Below, piece after piece: positions 1 through 7,330 of a DNA stretch of 64,000 nt (positions within the stretch are counted from its first letter, which is position 1; each line of letters opens with the position of its first letter). The notes under the pieces are model-generated. The model was not told where the DNA came from. It saw only the letters and a program-made list of their open reading frames with translations, and ran no database searches. The position numbers and the translations under genes are program-made. This DNA is from Malikia sp041190985 (GTDB lineage Bacteria > Pseudomonadota > Gammaproteobacteria > Burkholderiales > Burkholderiaceae_C), in NCBI GenBank assembly GCA_041190985.1, contig JBEEPT010000159.1:1-64000 (forward strand), given 5' to 3'.

Positions 1-1210
1 CGCGGGCGTGGAACTTGTCGGTGCTGATGCCGATCTCGGCGCCCAGGCCGTATTCGAAGCCGTCGGCGAAGCGGGTGCTGGCGTTGACCATCACGCTGCT
101 CGAGTCGACCTCGCGCAGGAAGCGCTGCGCGTGCATGTGGTCGGTGGTCAGGATGGCCTCGGTGTGGCCGCTGGAGTACTTGTTGATGTGGGCAATGGCC
201 TCGTCGACGCCGGCCACGACCTTGACGCTGATGATCGGTGCCAGGTATTCTTCGGACCAGTCCTGCTCGGTCGCGTCCTTCAGCTGCGCGCCGGGCACCT
301 GGCTCAGTATCGCCTTCGAGACCGGGCAGCAGCGCATCTCGACGCCCTTCTGCGCGTAGACGGCGCCGATCTGCGGCAGGAATTCGGCCGCGACGCCGCG
401 CGCGACCAGCAGGCTCTCGGTCGCGTTGCAGGGGCTGTACTTCTGGGTCTTGGCGTTGTCCGCGACCTTGACCGCCATCGCGACGTCGCAGGGGTCGTCG
501 ACATAGGTGTGGCAGTTGCCGTCGAGGTGCTTGATCACCGGCACCTTGGCCTCGGCGCTGATGCGCTCGATCAGGCCCTTGCCGCCGCGCGGGATGATCA
601 CGTCGACATAGGCGGGCATGGCGATCAGGTGGCCGACGGCCTCGCGGTCGGTGGTCGGCACCAGTTGCACCGCGTCGGCCGGCAGGCCGGCCTGCTCGAG
701 CGCCTGCTGCACCAGCCGGGCCAGCGCCTTGTTCGACTCGATCGCCTCCGAGCCGCCGCGCAGGATGCAGGCGTTGCCGCTCTTGATGCTCAGGCTGGCG
801 GCCTCGATCGTGACGTTGGGCCGGCTCTCGAAGATCATGCCGAAGACGCCGATCGGCACCCGCATCTGGCCGACGCGGATGCCGCTGGGCTGCTGCTTCA
901 TGCCGATGATCTCGCCGATGATGTCGGGCATGGCGGCGAGTTGCTCGCAGCCCTCGGCGCAGGTCTCGATCACCTTCGGGCTGAGCTTGAGGCGGTCGAC
1001 CATCGGCTCGCTCAGGCCGGCGGCGCGCGCGCGCTCGAGGTCCTTGGCGTTGTCGAGCTGCAGCGGCTCGACGTTGGCGCGCAGCAGCGCGGCCAGGGCG
1101 CGCAGCGCGGCGACCTTGCGCGCGGCGCTGGCCTTGGCCATCAGGGCGGAGGCGGCCTTGGCCTGCCGGCCCAGGCGGTTCATCAGTTCGAAGGGGGTTT
1201 CGGCATTCAT
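1..1210 (-). CDS. proA: Glutamate-5-semialdehyde dehydrogenase (gamma-glutamyl phosphate reductase), C-terminus beyond window
   Basis: This enzyme reduces gamma-glutamyl phosphate with NADPH to glutamate-5-semialdehyde, the second step of proline synthesis in the cytoplasm. Reading leftward from the ATG at 1210, the product opens with MNAETPFELMNRLGRQAKAA and continues without a stop to the left edge, giving about 403 codons. Family landmarks include GVFGMIFESRPNVT, the RGGSEAI and IIPRGGKGLI segments, the YSPCNATE segment carrying the catalytic Cys, and VNASTRFADGFEYGLGAEIG close to the edge. ProA proteins are usually 415-430 residues, so only the last few residues are missing. An in-frame ATG at 1219 would add three residues. 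A MarR gene lies 63 bases upstream on the same strand and looks unrelated in function. Confidence 0.95.
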   Translation of the reverse strand, partial: MNAETPFELMNRLGRQAKAASALMAKASAARKVAALRALAALLRANVEPLQLDNAKDLERARAAGLSEPMVDRLKLSPKVIETCAEGCEQLAAMPDIIGEIIGMKQQPSGIRVGQMRVPIGVFGMIFESRPNVTIEAASLSIKSGNACILRGGSEAIESNKALARLVQQALEQAGLPADAVQLVPTTDREAVGHLIAMPAYVDVIIPRGGKGLIERISAEAKVPVIKHLDGNCHTYVDDPCDVAMAVKVADNAKTQKYSPCNATESLLVARGVAAEFLPQIGAVYAQKGVEMRCCPVSKAILSQVPGAQLKDATEQDWSEEYLAPIISVKVVAGVDEAIAHINKYSSGHTEAILTTDHMHAQRFLREVDSSSVMVNASTRFADGFEYGLGAEIGISTDKFHAR

Positions 1211-1273
1211 GGGCGCCATTTTCGCACCGCCCCGCCGACTGTGCTGGCGTCGGCTCGCCGCGCCAGCACGCGT

Positions 1274-1747
1274 TCAGCGGCCGCTCTCGCCCGGCGCGCG
1301 CGACAGCTCGTTGTTCTCGCTCACCAGCTTGCGCAGCAGGACCATGAAGGTCTGGCGCTGCTGCTCGTCGAGCGGGCCCAGGATCAGCTGCTGCGCGCGC
1401 TCCATGCGCGGCAGCGTCTCGGCCAGCAGCTGCTGGCCGGCGGGAGTCAGCGTGAGCAGGCGCGCGCGCCGGTCCTCGGGGGCGACCTTGCGCGCGACCA
1501 GCCCGCGCGCCTCCAGCCGCTCGACCGTGCTCGCGGTGGTGGAGGTGTCGAGCGCCACGCAGCGCGCCAGCGTGCGCTGGTCGCAGCCCGGCTGGTCGTG
1601 CACCGTCTGCAGGATCGCGTACTGCACCGGCGTGATGTTGAGGTCCTGCGTCTCCTGGTGGAAGATGCCCACGGCGATCTGGTGCATGCGCCGGATCGCG
1701 TGTCCTGGCTGCAGGTCCAGCTGGACGGCTGTTTGAAGGGGGGACAT
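1274..1747 (-). CDS. MarR-family transcriptional regulator, probable regulator of the gentisate operon
   Basis: This is a 157-residue winged-helix protein of normal MarR length. The recognition-helix region (QRTLARCVALDTSTTASTVE, roughly residues 57-76) and the wing (VAPEDRRARLLTLTPAG) are both clear. MarR proteins act as dimers on palindromic operators and usually release DNA when they bind a phenolic or aromatic acid. The gene is divergent from the 3-hydroxybenzoate/gentisate genes across a 131-base spacer with several palindromes, so local control of that pathway is the likely job. The effector, probably 3-hydroxybenzoate or gentisate, is inferred from position only. Confidence 0.9.
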   Translation of the reverse strand: MSPLQTAVQLDLQPGHAIRRMHQIAVGIFHQETQDLNITPVQYAILQTVHDQPGCDQRTLARCVALDTSTTASTVERLEARGLVARKVAPEDRRARLLTLTPAGQQLLAETLPRMERAQQLILGPLDEQQRQTFMVLLRKLVSENNELSRAPGESGR

Positions 1748-1758
1748 GTCGGCTTCCT

Positions 1759-1770
1759 AGGGTTAACCCT
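1759..1770. promoter_or_regulatory. Perfect palindrome upstream of marR
   Basis: AGGGTTAACCCT is a perfect 12-base palindrome lying 11 bases upstream of the marR start codon. A MarR dimer could bind here and autoregulate. The symmetry is seen in the sequence; the function is inferred. Confidence 0.45.
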
Positions 1771-1795
1771 TGATTGTGTTTTTCGCTGAGCTCAC

Positions 1796-1820
1796 TATAC
1801 TAATAGTATGTGTACTGATT
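1796..1820. promoter_or_regulatory. Candidate -10 box and operator of the gentisate operon
   Basis: TATACT at 1796-1801 is a good sigma-70 -10 element for the rightward operon. A TTGATT at 1770-1775 could be a -35 element, but the 20-base spacing is long. The -10 overlaps a perfect inverted repeat, ATACTA-A-TAGTAT (1797-1809), and leads into TGTGTACTGATT (1809-1820). That 12-mer recurs in front of the transporter gene at 6535-6546. A repressor bound here would block the promoter. Confidence 0.5.
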
Positions 1821-1826
1821 AATTGT

Positions 1827-1842
1827 CCGTGTGAGCACACGG
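1827..1842. promoter_or_regulatory. Palindrome in the gentisate operon leader
   Basis: CCGTGTGAGCACACGG is a perfect 7-base inverted repeat around AG, 37-52 bases before the hydroxylase ATG. It could be a second operator site or a leader hairpin. No function is proven. Confidence 0.4.
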
Positions 1843-1878
1843 GGTCCACTATCAAGCCCATTTTCAAGGAGCGAGTCC

Positions 1879-3087
1879 ATGAGCGATAACAAGTCTGATC
1901 TGCCCGTCCTGGTCTCCGGTGGCGGCATTGGCGGCCTGGCCGCAGCGCTGGCCCTGGTGCGCCAGGGCTTCCAGGTCCAGGTGTTCGAGCAGGCGTCCGA
2001 GATCGGCGAGATCGGTGCCGGCATCCAGCTCGGCCCCAACGCCTTCCATGCCTTCGACGCGCTGGGCGTCGGCGACAAGACCCGTGCTCGCGCCGTCTAC
2101 ACCGACTACATGGTGATGCACGACGCCATCGACGAGTACCAGATCGGCAAGATCGAGACCGGCGAGGCTTTCCGCCAGCGCTTCGGCAACCCCTACGCCG
2201 TGATCCACCGCGTCGACGTGCACAAGTCGCTGCTCGAGGGCGCGGTCGAGACTGGCAAGGTCGAGTTCTTCACCAACACCCGCATCGAGAAGGTCGAGCA
2301 GGACGAGGCCACCAAGGTCGTCACCGCGATCGACCAGAACGGCAAGCGCTGGACCGGCCAGGCCCTGATCGGCGCCGACGGCGGCAAGTCGGTGGTGCGC
2401 GCCCAGTACGTCAACGATCCGCCGCGCGTGACCGGCCATGTGGTCTACCGTGCCGTGGTCGAGAAGGAAGACTTCCCGGATGACCTGAAGTGGAACGCCG
2501 CCAGCCTGTGGGCCGGCCCGAACTGCCACCTGGTGCACTACCCGCTGCGCGGCGGCGAGCAGTACAACGTGGTCGTGACCTTCCACAGCCGCCAGCAGGA
2601 GCAGTGGGGCGTGACCGACGGTTCCAAGGAGGAGGTCGAGAGCTACTTCCAGGGCATCTGCCCGAAGGCACGCCAGCTGATCGAGCTGCCCAAGAGCTGG
2701 AAGCGCTGGGCCACCGCGGACCGCGAGCCGATCCCGAACTGGGTCTTCGGCCGCGCCACCATCCTCGGCGACGCCGCTCACCCGACCACCCAGTACATGG
2801 CGCAAGGTGCCTGCATGGCGCTGGAAGATGCCGTGACGCTGGGCGAGGCGCTGCGCGTGACGAACAAGGACTGGGATGCCGCGCTGCAGCTGTACCAGAA
2901 GAACCGCATCGCGCGCACCGGTCGCATCGTGCTGTCGGGCCGCGAAATGGGCCGCCTGTATCACGCCAAGGGGGTCGAGCGCCTGATCCGCAACAGCCTG
3001 TGGAAGGGCCGCACCCAGGAACGCTTCTACGACGCCATCGAATGGCTGTATGGCTGGAACGTCACCAACTGCCTGCAGCAGGGCTGA
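1879..3087 (+). CDS. mhbM: 3-hydroxybenzoate 6-monooxygenase (FAD-dependent)
   Basis: This enzyme hydroxylates 3-hydroxybenzoate to gentisate using NADH, O2 and bound FAD. The 402-residue product is a class A flavoprotein hydroxylase. It has the FAD-binding GGGIGG at residues 14-19, the DG motif (GADGGKSVVR, Asp167) and the GD motif (ILGDAAHPTTQYMAQGACMA, Asp298). The ATG at 1879 is chosen because an AAGGA ribosome site (1866-1870) precedes it; the frame is open further upstream but without a ribosome site. The gene heads the pathway, 33 bases before gentisate dioxygenase. Salicylate 5-hydroxylation is done by an unrelated multi-component enzyme, so 3-hydroxybenzoate is the best substrate call; a related hydroxybenzoate cannot be excluded. 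Confidence 0.88.
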   Translation: MSDNKSDLPVLVSGGGIGGLAAALALVRQGFQVQVFEQASEIGEIGAGIQLGPNAFHAFDALGVGDKTRARAVYTDYMVMHDAIDEYQIGKIETGEAFRQRFGNPYAVIHRVDVHKSLLEGAVETGKVEFFTNTRIEKVEQDEATKVVTAIDQNGKRWTGQALIGADGGKSVVRAQYVNDPPRVTGHVVYRAVVEKEDFPDDLKWNAASLWAGPNCHLVHYPLRGGEQYNVVVTFHSRQQEQWGVTDGSKEEVESYFQGICPKARQLIELPKSWKRWATADREPIPNWVFGRATILGDAAHPTTQYMAQGACMALEDAVTLGEALRVTNKDWDAALQLYQKNRIARTGRIVLSGREMGRLYHAKGVERLIRNSLWKGRTQERFYDAIEWLYGWNVTNCLQQG

Positions 3088-3120
3088 TCACCGCGCCAAA
3101 TCGCCGGAAAGGACGAGAAC

Positions 3121-4179
3121 ATGCAAGACAACAGTCGCTTCGACACCCTGGGTCGCCTGGAAGACCTGCCGCAGGACTACCGCGACGAGCTGACGGCCAA
3201 CAACCTGGTCCCGCTGTGGCCCAGCCTGCGCGCGGTGCTGCCGCCGCATGTGCCAGCACGCAAGACCCAGCCGACCCACTGGCCCTACGCCAAGCTGCGC
3301 GAGCTGCTGCTGAAGGCCGGCGAGCTGACCCCGATCGAGAAGGCCGAGCGTCGCGTGCTGGTGCTGGCCAACCCCGGCCACGGCCTGGAGAAGATGCAGG
3401 CCAGCGCCGCGATGTACCTGGGCATGCAGCTGCTGCTGCCGGGCGAACTGGCACCGGCGCATCGCCACACCCCGAACGCGATCCGCATGGTGGTCGAGGG
3501 CGAGGGCGCCTGGACCCTGGTCAACGGCGAGAAATGCCCGATGGGCCGCGGCGACCTGATCCTGACCCCGACCGGCCTGTGGCACGAGCATGGCCATGAC
3601 GGCACCGATCCGGTGATCTGGCTCGACGTCCTCGACCTGCCGCTGGTCTACTATGTCGAGGCCTCCTACCACGAGGAAGTGCCGAGCCAGACCGTCGTGC
3701 CGGGCCAGGGTGCCAAGGCCTATGCCCGTGGCGGCGTGGTGCCGACCCAGGTGTTCCAGCGCGCCGACAAGGCCTACCCGATGCTGCGCTACCCCTGGGC
3801 CGATGCCAAGGCCGCGCTGCTGTCGCTGGGCGAAGACCAGCCCGAGCTCGAAGCCGTGCAGGTGACCTATGTCAACCCGGAAACCGGCAAGGATCCCGAG
3901 AACATCCTGGGCTTCTACGCCCTGATGCTGCGTCCGGGCCAGACCCTGCGTCTGCCGGCGCGCTCGCCGGCCCAGGTGCTGCACCAGGTCGAAGGCAGCG
4001 CCGACGTCCAGGTCGAGGGTTCCTCCGCCTTCACCCTGGCCGAGGCCGATACCTGCGCCGTGCCGGGCTACACCGCCTGCACGCTGAGCAACCGCTCGGC
4101 GACCGAGCCGGCCTTCATCTTCGTCGCCGACGAGTCGCCGCTGCACCGCAAGCTCGGCGTCTACGAGAACCGCGGCTGA
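3121..4179 (+). CDS. nagI: Gentisate 1,2-dioxygenase
   Basis: This Fe(II) bicupin opens the gentisate ring between C1 and C2 to give maleylpyruvate. The protein is 352 residues, the usual length. The metal site in the first cupin is visible as HRH at 114-116 and a second histidine cluster HEHGH at 155-159. The AIRMVVEGEGAWTLVNGEKC stretch between them is typical of the family. It lies between the hydroxylase and the fumarylpyruvate hydrolase, as expected for the pathway. The start has GGAAAGGACGAG upstream as a ribosome site. Confidence 0.95.
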   Translation: MQDNSRFDTLGRLEDLPQDYRDELTANNLVPLWPSLRAVLPPHVPARKTQPTHWPYAKLRELLLKAGELTPIEKAERRVLVLANPGHGLEKMQASAAMYLGMQLLLPGELAPAHRHTPNAIRMVVEGEGAWTLVNGEKCPMGRGDLILTPTGLWHEHGHDGTDPVIWLDVLDLPLVYYVEASYHEEVPSQTVVPGQGAKAYARGGVVPTQVFQRADKAYPMLRYPWADAKAALLSLGEDQPELEAVQVTYVNPETGKDPENILGFYALMLRPGQTLRLPARSPAQVLHQVEGSADVQVEGSSAFTLAEADTCAVPGYTACTLSNRSATEPAFIFVADESPLHRKLGVYENRG

Positions 4180-4264
4180 GCAGCCGCCACCGACTGGCCG
4201 GGGCCGCGCTTATAGTGGCTCCGGTTTTCCGTCTTTCTGAATCCGATTTCCAAGGAAAAGCGAA

Positions 4265-4966
4265 ATGGCCAAGTACCTGTTCAACCCGCCCGAAGTCCAC
4301 TCCCTGCCGATCCAGGGCAAGCAAGAGCGTTTCCCGATCAACCGCCTGTTCTTCGTCGGCCGCAACTACCACGCGCATGCCGTCGAGATGGGCCGTCCGG
4401 TCGACAAGTCGGTCGAGCGCGCTTTCTACTTCACCAAGTCGCCCGACACCATCGTCGAAAGCGGCGCCACCGTGGCCTACCCGCCCGAGACCAAGAACTA
4501 CCACTTCGAGATGGAGCTGGTGGTCGCGATCGGCAAGCCGGGCTTCCGCGTGCCCGAGGACAAGGCGCACGAGCTGATCTACGGCTACGCCACCGGCCTG
4601 GACATGACCCGCCGCGACCTGCAGCTGGTCGCCCGCGAAAAGGGCCGTCCCTGGGACACCGGCAAGGACGTCGAGCAGTCCTCGGTCTGCTCCGAGATCG
4701 TGCCGATGGAAGGCAAGGTCATCGACAGCGGCGAGATCGCGCTCGAAGTCAACGGCGTGACCAAGCAGAAGTCCGACGTCAACAAGCTGATCTGGAACAT
4801 CCGCGAGATCATCGCCGACCTGTCGCTGTACTACCACCTGCAGCCCGGCGACCTGATCTACACCGGCACGCCCGAAGGCGTCGGCGCCGTCGTGGCGGGC
4901 GACAAGATCACTGGCCATGTCGAAGGCGTGGGCCAGATCGAGCTGACCGTCGGCCCGGCCGAGTAA
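4265..4966 (+). CDS. nagK: Fumarylpyruvate hydrolase (FAH superfamily)
   Basis: This enzyme hydrolyses fumarylpyruvate to fumarate and pyruvate, the last step of the gentisate route. The 233-residue protein has the FAH fold signatures: the metal-binding FEMEL (Glu82 and Glu84), GYATGLDMTRRDLQ, and the C-terminal PGDLIYTGTPEGVGAV. Gentisate-type hydrolases of this short form are about 230 residues. A CAAGGAAAAGCGAA ribosome site precedes the ATG. It follows the dioxygenase by 85 bases and is followed by a terminator-like hairpin before the isomerase gene. Confidence 0.92.
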   Translation: MAKYLFNPPEVHSLPIQGKQERFPINRLFFVGRNYHAHAVEMGRPVDKSVERAFYFTKSPDTIVESGATVAYPPETKNYHFEMELVVAIGKPGFRVPEDKAHELIYGYATGLDMTRRDLQLVAREKGRPWDTGKDVEQSSVCSEIVPMEGKVIDSGEIALEVNGVTKQKSDVNKLIWNIREIIADLSLYYHLQPGDLIYTGTPEGVGAVVAGDKITGHVEGVGQIELTVGPAE

Positions 4967-4987
4967 GCCGCGCGCTGATCTCCCTCG

Positions 4988-5020
4988 ACCCCTGCGCAGG
5001 CTGGCCCGTGCAGGGGTTTT
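4988..5020 (+). terminator. Terminator-like hairpin between nagK and nagL
   Basis: ACCCCTGC (4988-4995) pairs perfectly with GCAGGGGT (5010-5017), and a short run of T follows. It lies inside the pathway gene string. It may end or attenuate transcription, leaving the isomerase at lower level or dependent on its own promoter. Confidence 0.55.
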
Positions 5021-5075
5021 GTTCGTGGGCGTGGTAGTCTGCTGCCCGTCCCGCAGTCTGATTCAGGATAGTTAC

Positions 5076-5714
5076 ATGAAGCTCTACAACTTCTGGCGCA
5101 GCGGCACCTCGCACCGCACGCGCATTGCCCTCAACCTCAAGGGCCTGGAAACCGAGTACGTGGCCGTGCACCTGGCGCAGGAAAAGCACCTGAGCGAGGA
5201 GTTCAAGGCGGTCAACCCGCAGCAGCTGGTGCCCGCGCTCGACACCGGCGAGCAGGTGCTGATCCAGTCGCCCGCCATCATCGAATGGCTGGAAGAGCAG
5301 TACCCGAACCCGCCGCTGCTGCCGGCCGATGCCATCGGCCGCCAGCAGGTGCGCGCGCTCGCTGCCATCGTGGGTTGCGACATCCATCCCGTAAACAACC
5401 GCCGCATCCTCGAGTACCTGCGCAAGACCTTCGGCGCCGATCAGGCCGCGATCAAGGCCTGGTGCGGCACCTGGATCGCGGCCGGCTTCGACGCCTACGA
5501 GGCGTTGCTGGCCGCAGACAAGCAGCGCGGCCGCTTCAGCTACGGCGACACGCCGACCATCGCCGACTGCTACCTGGTCCCGCAGGTCGAGAGCGCGCGC
5601 CGCTTCAAGGTCGACCTGGGCCGCTGGCCGCTGATCATGGCGGTGGACGCCGCCTGCAGCGAGCTGGAAGCCTTCCGCAAGGCGGCGCCGTCGGCCCAGC
5701 CCGACGCGGTCTGA
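5076..5714 (+). CDS. nagL: Maleylpyruvate isomerase (zeta-class glutathione S-transferase)
   Basis: This enzyme isomerises maleylpyruvate to fumarylpyruvate, with glutathione as cofactor in the zeta-class enzymes. The 212-residue product begins MKLYNFWRSGTSHRTRIALN. The SGTSHR segment (residues 9-14) corresponds to the zeta-class active-site serine motif. It also has QLVPALDTG, the conserved cis-proline segment, and DTPTIADCYLVPQ in the helical domain. The ATG at 5076 has AGGA about ten bases upstream. It could act on maleylacetoacetate instead, but the gentisate context favours maleylpyruvate. A bidirectional terminator follows. Confidence 0.92.
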   Translation: MKLYNFWRSGTSHRTRIALNLKGLETEYVAVHLAQEKHLSEEFKAVNPQQLVPALDTGEQVLIQSPAIIEWLEEQYPNPPLLPADAIGRQQVRALAAIVGCDIHPVNNRRILEYLRKTFGADQAAIKAWCGTWIAAGFDAYEALLAADKQRGRFSYGDTPTIADCYLVPQVESARRFKVDLGRWPLIMAVDAACSELEAFRKAAPSAQPDAV

Positions 5715-5750
5715 TGCCGCGCGGCAGGGGCGGCTTCCCCTGCAGCAACG

Positions 5751-5787
5751 AAAAAACCCCGCCGGGCGCGAGCCGGCGGGGTTTTTG
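5751..5787. terminator. Bidirectional intrinsic terminator
   Basis: AAAAAACCCCGCCGG and CCGGCGGGGTTTTT form a strong GC stem with A and T tracts on both sides. It sits between the rightward nagL and the leftward transporter gene, so it can serve both. Confidence 0.85.
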
Positions 5788-5842
5788 TCTCATGCCCCGG
5801 CCGCTGGGACCGGGGCTCGGAGCCGCGGAACGGACCCGTGTT

Positions 5843-6495
5843 TTACGCTGCCTTGAGCGAGCCGCGAGCCGCGAGCCGCGAGCTGGCTGGCTGGCGCGGA
5901 CCTCGTGGGCGCTGCGCGACATCGACACCAGCAGGGTGAGCAGGACGCCGAACACGCCGATGCAGGCCAGCACGTAGAAGATCGAGTCGAGCTTGAGGCC
6001 GGCACTGATCAGCAGGCTGCCGAGCGGGATGCCGCCGTTGGTGATGGCGTTGATCATGTTCTTCTTGCCCTTGGGCGCGTATTCCGCCACCAGTGCGGCG
6101 GTCGTCGCCACCAGCGAGCCCACGCCCAGGCCGGTGAAGAAGCGCAGCCAGCCGAAGGTGGCGGTGTCGTGGGTCATGGCGGTCAGGGCCATGCCGACCG
6201 AGAACCAGGCGTAGGAGGCCAGGATCACCTTGCGACGGCCCAGGATGTCGCCGACGCTGCCGGCCAGCAGCGCGCCGACCATCACGCCGAACAGCATGTA
6301 GCTGCCCAGCATGCCGGCGATGGCCGGAGTCATGGTGCCGATCTGGGAGGGGTCGCGCAGGAAGGTCGAGACCACCGCACCGTAGACGACGAGGTCGTAG
6401 CCGTCGAAGATCAGGCCTATGGTGGCGAGCGCCACCACCCAGGTCACTGTGCGCATGCGGCGGGCCTCTAATCCGGAATCGTCAGCGATAGCCAT
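5843..6495 (-). pseudogene. Aromatic acid:H+ symporter family (MFS) transporter, internally deleted and 3'-frameshifted
   Basis: The N-terminal half matches AAHS-type transporters: FDGYDLVVYGAVV in the first helix, GSYMLFGVMVGALLAGSVGDILGRRK (loop 2-3 motif), and LVAEYAPKGKKN. After NGGIPLGSLL the sequence jumps to what normally ends these proteins, ISAGLKLDSIFYVLACIGV then TLLVSMSRSAHEVRA. About half of the usual 430-450 residues (the central loop and most C-terminal helices) is missing, with the frame kept. Downstream, a 7-base repeat shifts the frame past a TAA at 5843-5845, and the open frame runs on through the terminator to 5635, into the 3' end of nagL. The ATG at 6495 has a GGAGACA ribosome site. 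It probably once imported 3-hydroxybenzoate or gentisate; function is unlikely now. Confidence 0.75.
5861..5881. repeat. Heptanucleotide tandem repeat, 3 copies of GCCGCGA
   Basis: Three perfect GCCGCGA copies lie at 5861-5867, 5868-5874 and 5875-5881. A short GCTG-type repeat adjoins at about 5882-5894. Because 7 is not a multiple of 3, copy number sets the reading frame of the transporter's 3' end. One or four copies would bring the TAA at 5843-5845 into frame. Confidence 0.8.
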
Positions 6496-6534
6496 GCTTG
6501 TGTCTCCATGAAGGAATTTGAAAGTAATTTAGAT

Positions 6535-6546
6535 TGTGTACTGATT
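6535..6546. promoter_or_regulatory. Copy of the gentisate-operon motif in front of the transporter
   Basis: TGTGTACTGATT lies 40-51 bases upstream of the transporter start. It is identical to 1809-1820 in the gentisate operon promoter. The match suggests both genes answer to the same regulator. Confidence 0.5.
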
Positions 6547-6691
6547 GTTTGTGTGCTCAATTAAACGCGGAAATTTAAGGGCTTGACCGGGCGCCGTCCA
6601 TGCCTTTTTCTACGGTTTTTGTCGGTTTTTGAACTGCGCCGGTCCGGGCTGCGGCAGACTAGCCGGATCGACTCCAAGCGAGCTCGTCGCC

Positions 6692-7324
6692 ATGCCTGCA
6701 TCCATGTCCGCCGACCTCACCGCCTTGCTGCCGACCGCATTGGCCGTCGCAGTGGCGGCAGCACTGGCCGGTGCGGCCTGGGAGCGGTGGCGGATGAGGG
6801 AGCGCCTGCGCCAGCCGCTCTGGCGCGATCCGCAGACCGGGCTGTGGGGGCGCGCGACGCTGCTCGACGCCCTGGCGCGCGAACTCGCGCTGGCCGACCG
6901 CCAGCGTCACGCGGTCAGCCTGCTCATGCTGGAAATCGACGACTATGCCCGGTTGTCGCGGCAACTGGGGCCGGAGTCGAGCGCGGCCTTGCGCCTGGCG
7001 CTGGTGCAGCGGCTGGGCTCGCGCCTGCGCGCGCACGATCTGCTGGGTCAGTGGAGCGAGTCGCGCTTCCTGGTCTTGCTGCCGGCGTCCGACGTCGGTG
7101 CCGCGCTGGTGCTGGCCCAGGATCTGCGCGAGGTCGCGGCGCAGCAGCCGCTGGCGCTGGCTGGGCAGGATCTGGCCGTCAGCCTCAGCGCCGGGGTGCA
7201 CGGCTGCCTGCCTGGCGGCCTGCAGCGGCTGCAGGGCCGGGCGTCCGCGATGGCGGCCGGCGCCGAGCGCGCGCTCGAGCGCACGCTGGCCGACGGCCCG
7301 GGGCGGATGGCGGTCGAGCCCTGA
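6692..7324 (+). CDS. Membrane-anchored protein with a degenerate GGDEF domain
   Basis: The 210-residue product has one N-terminal membrane segment (LLPTALAVAVAAALAGAAW) followed by a GGDEF-like fold. DPQTGLWGRATLLDALAREL matches the DxLTGLxNR start of such domains, and LLMLEIDDYARLSRQLG matches the metal-binding strand. Where diguanylate cyclases have GG(D/E)EF it reads QWSESRFLVLLP, so cyclic-di-GMP synthesis is not expected. It may be a signalling or binding remnant. The ATG at 6692 is chosen because it begins just before the hydrophobic segment; 6704 and an upstream in-frame ATG at 6629 are alternatives. It converges on dacB with only 6 bases between. Confidence 0.7.
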   Translation: MPASMSADLTALLPTALAVAVAAALAGAAWERWRMRERLRQPLWRDPQTGLWGRATLLDALARELALADRQRHAVSLLMLEIDDYARLSRQLGPESSAALRLALVQRLGSRLRAHDLLGQWSESRFLVLLPASDVGAALVLAQDLREVAAQQPLALAGQDLAVSLSAGVHGCLPGGLQRLQGRASAMAAGAERALERTLADGPGRMAVEP

Positions 7325-7330
7325 GCGCGC

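Noticed and set aside
8..1789. A rightward open frame of 593 codons across proA and marR.
   Set aside because: It is antisense to two clear genes and has shadow-like composition without motifs.
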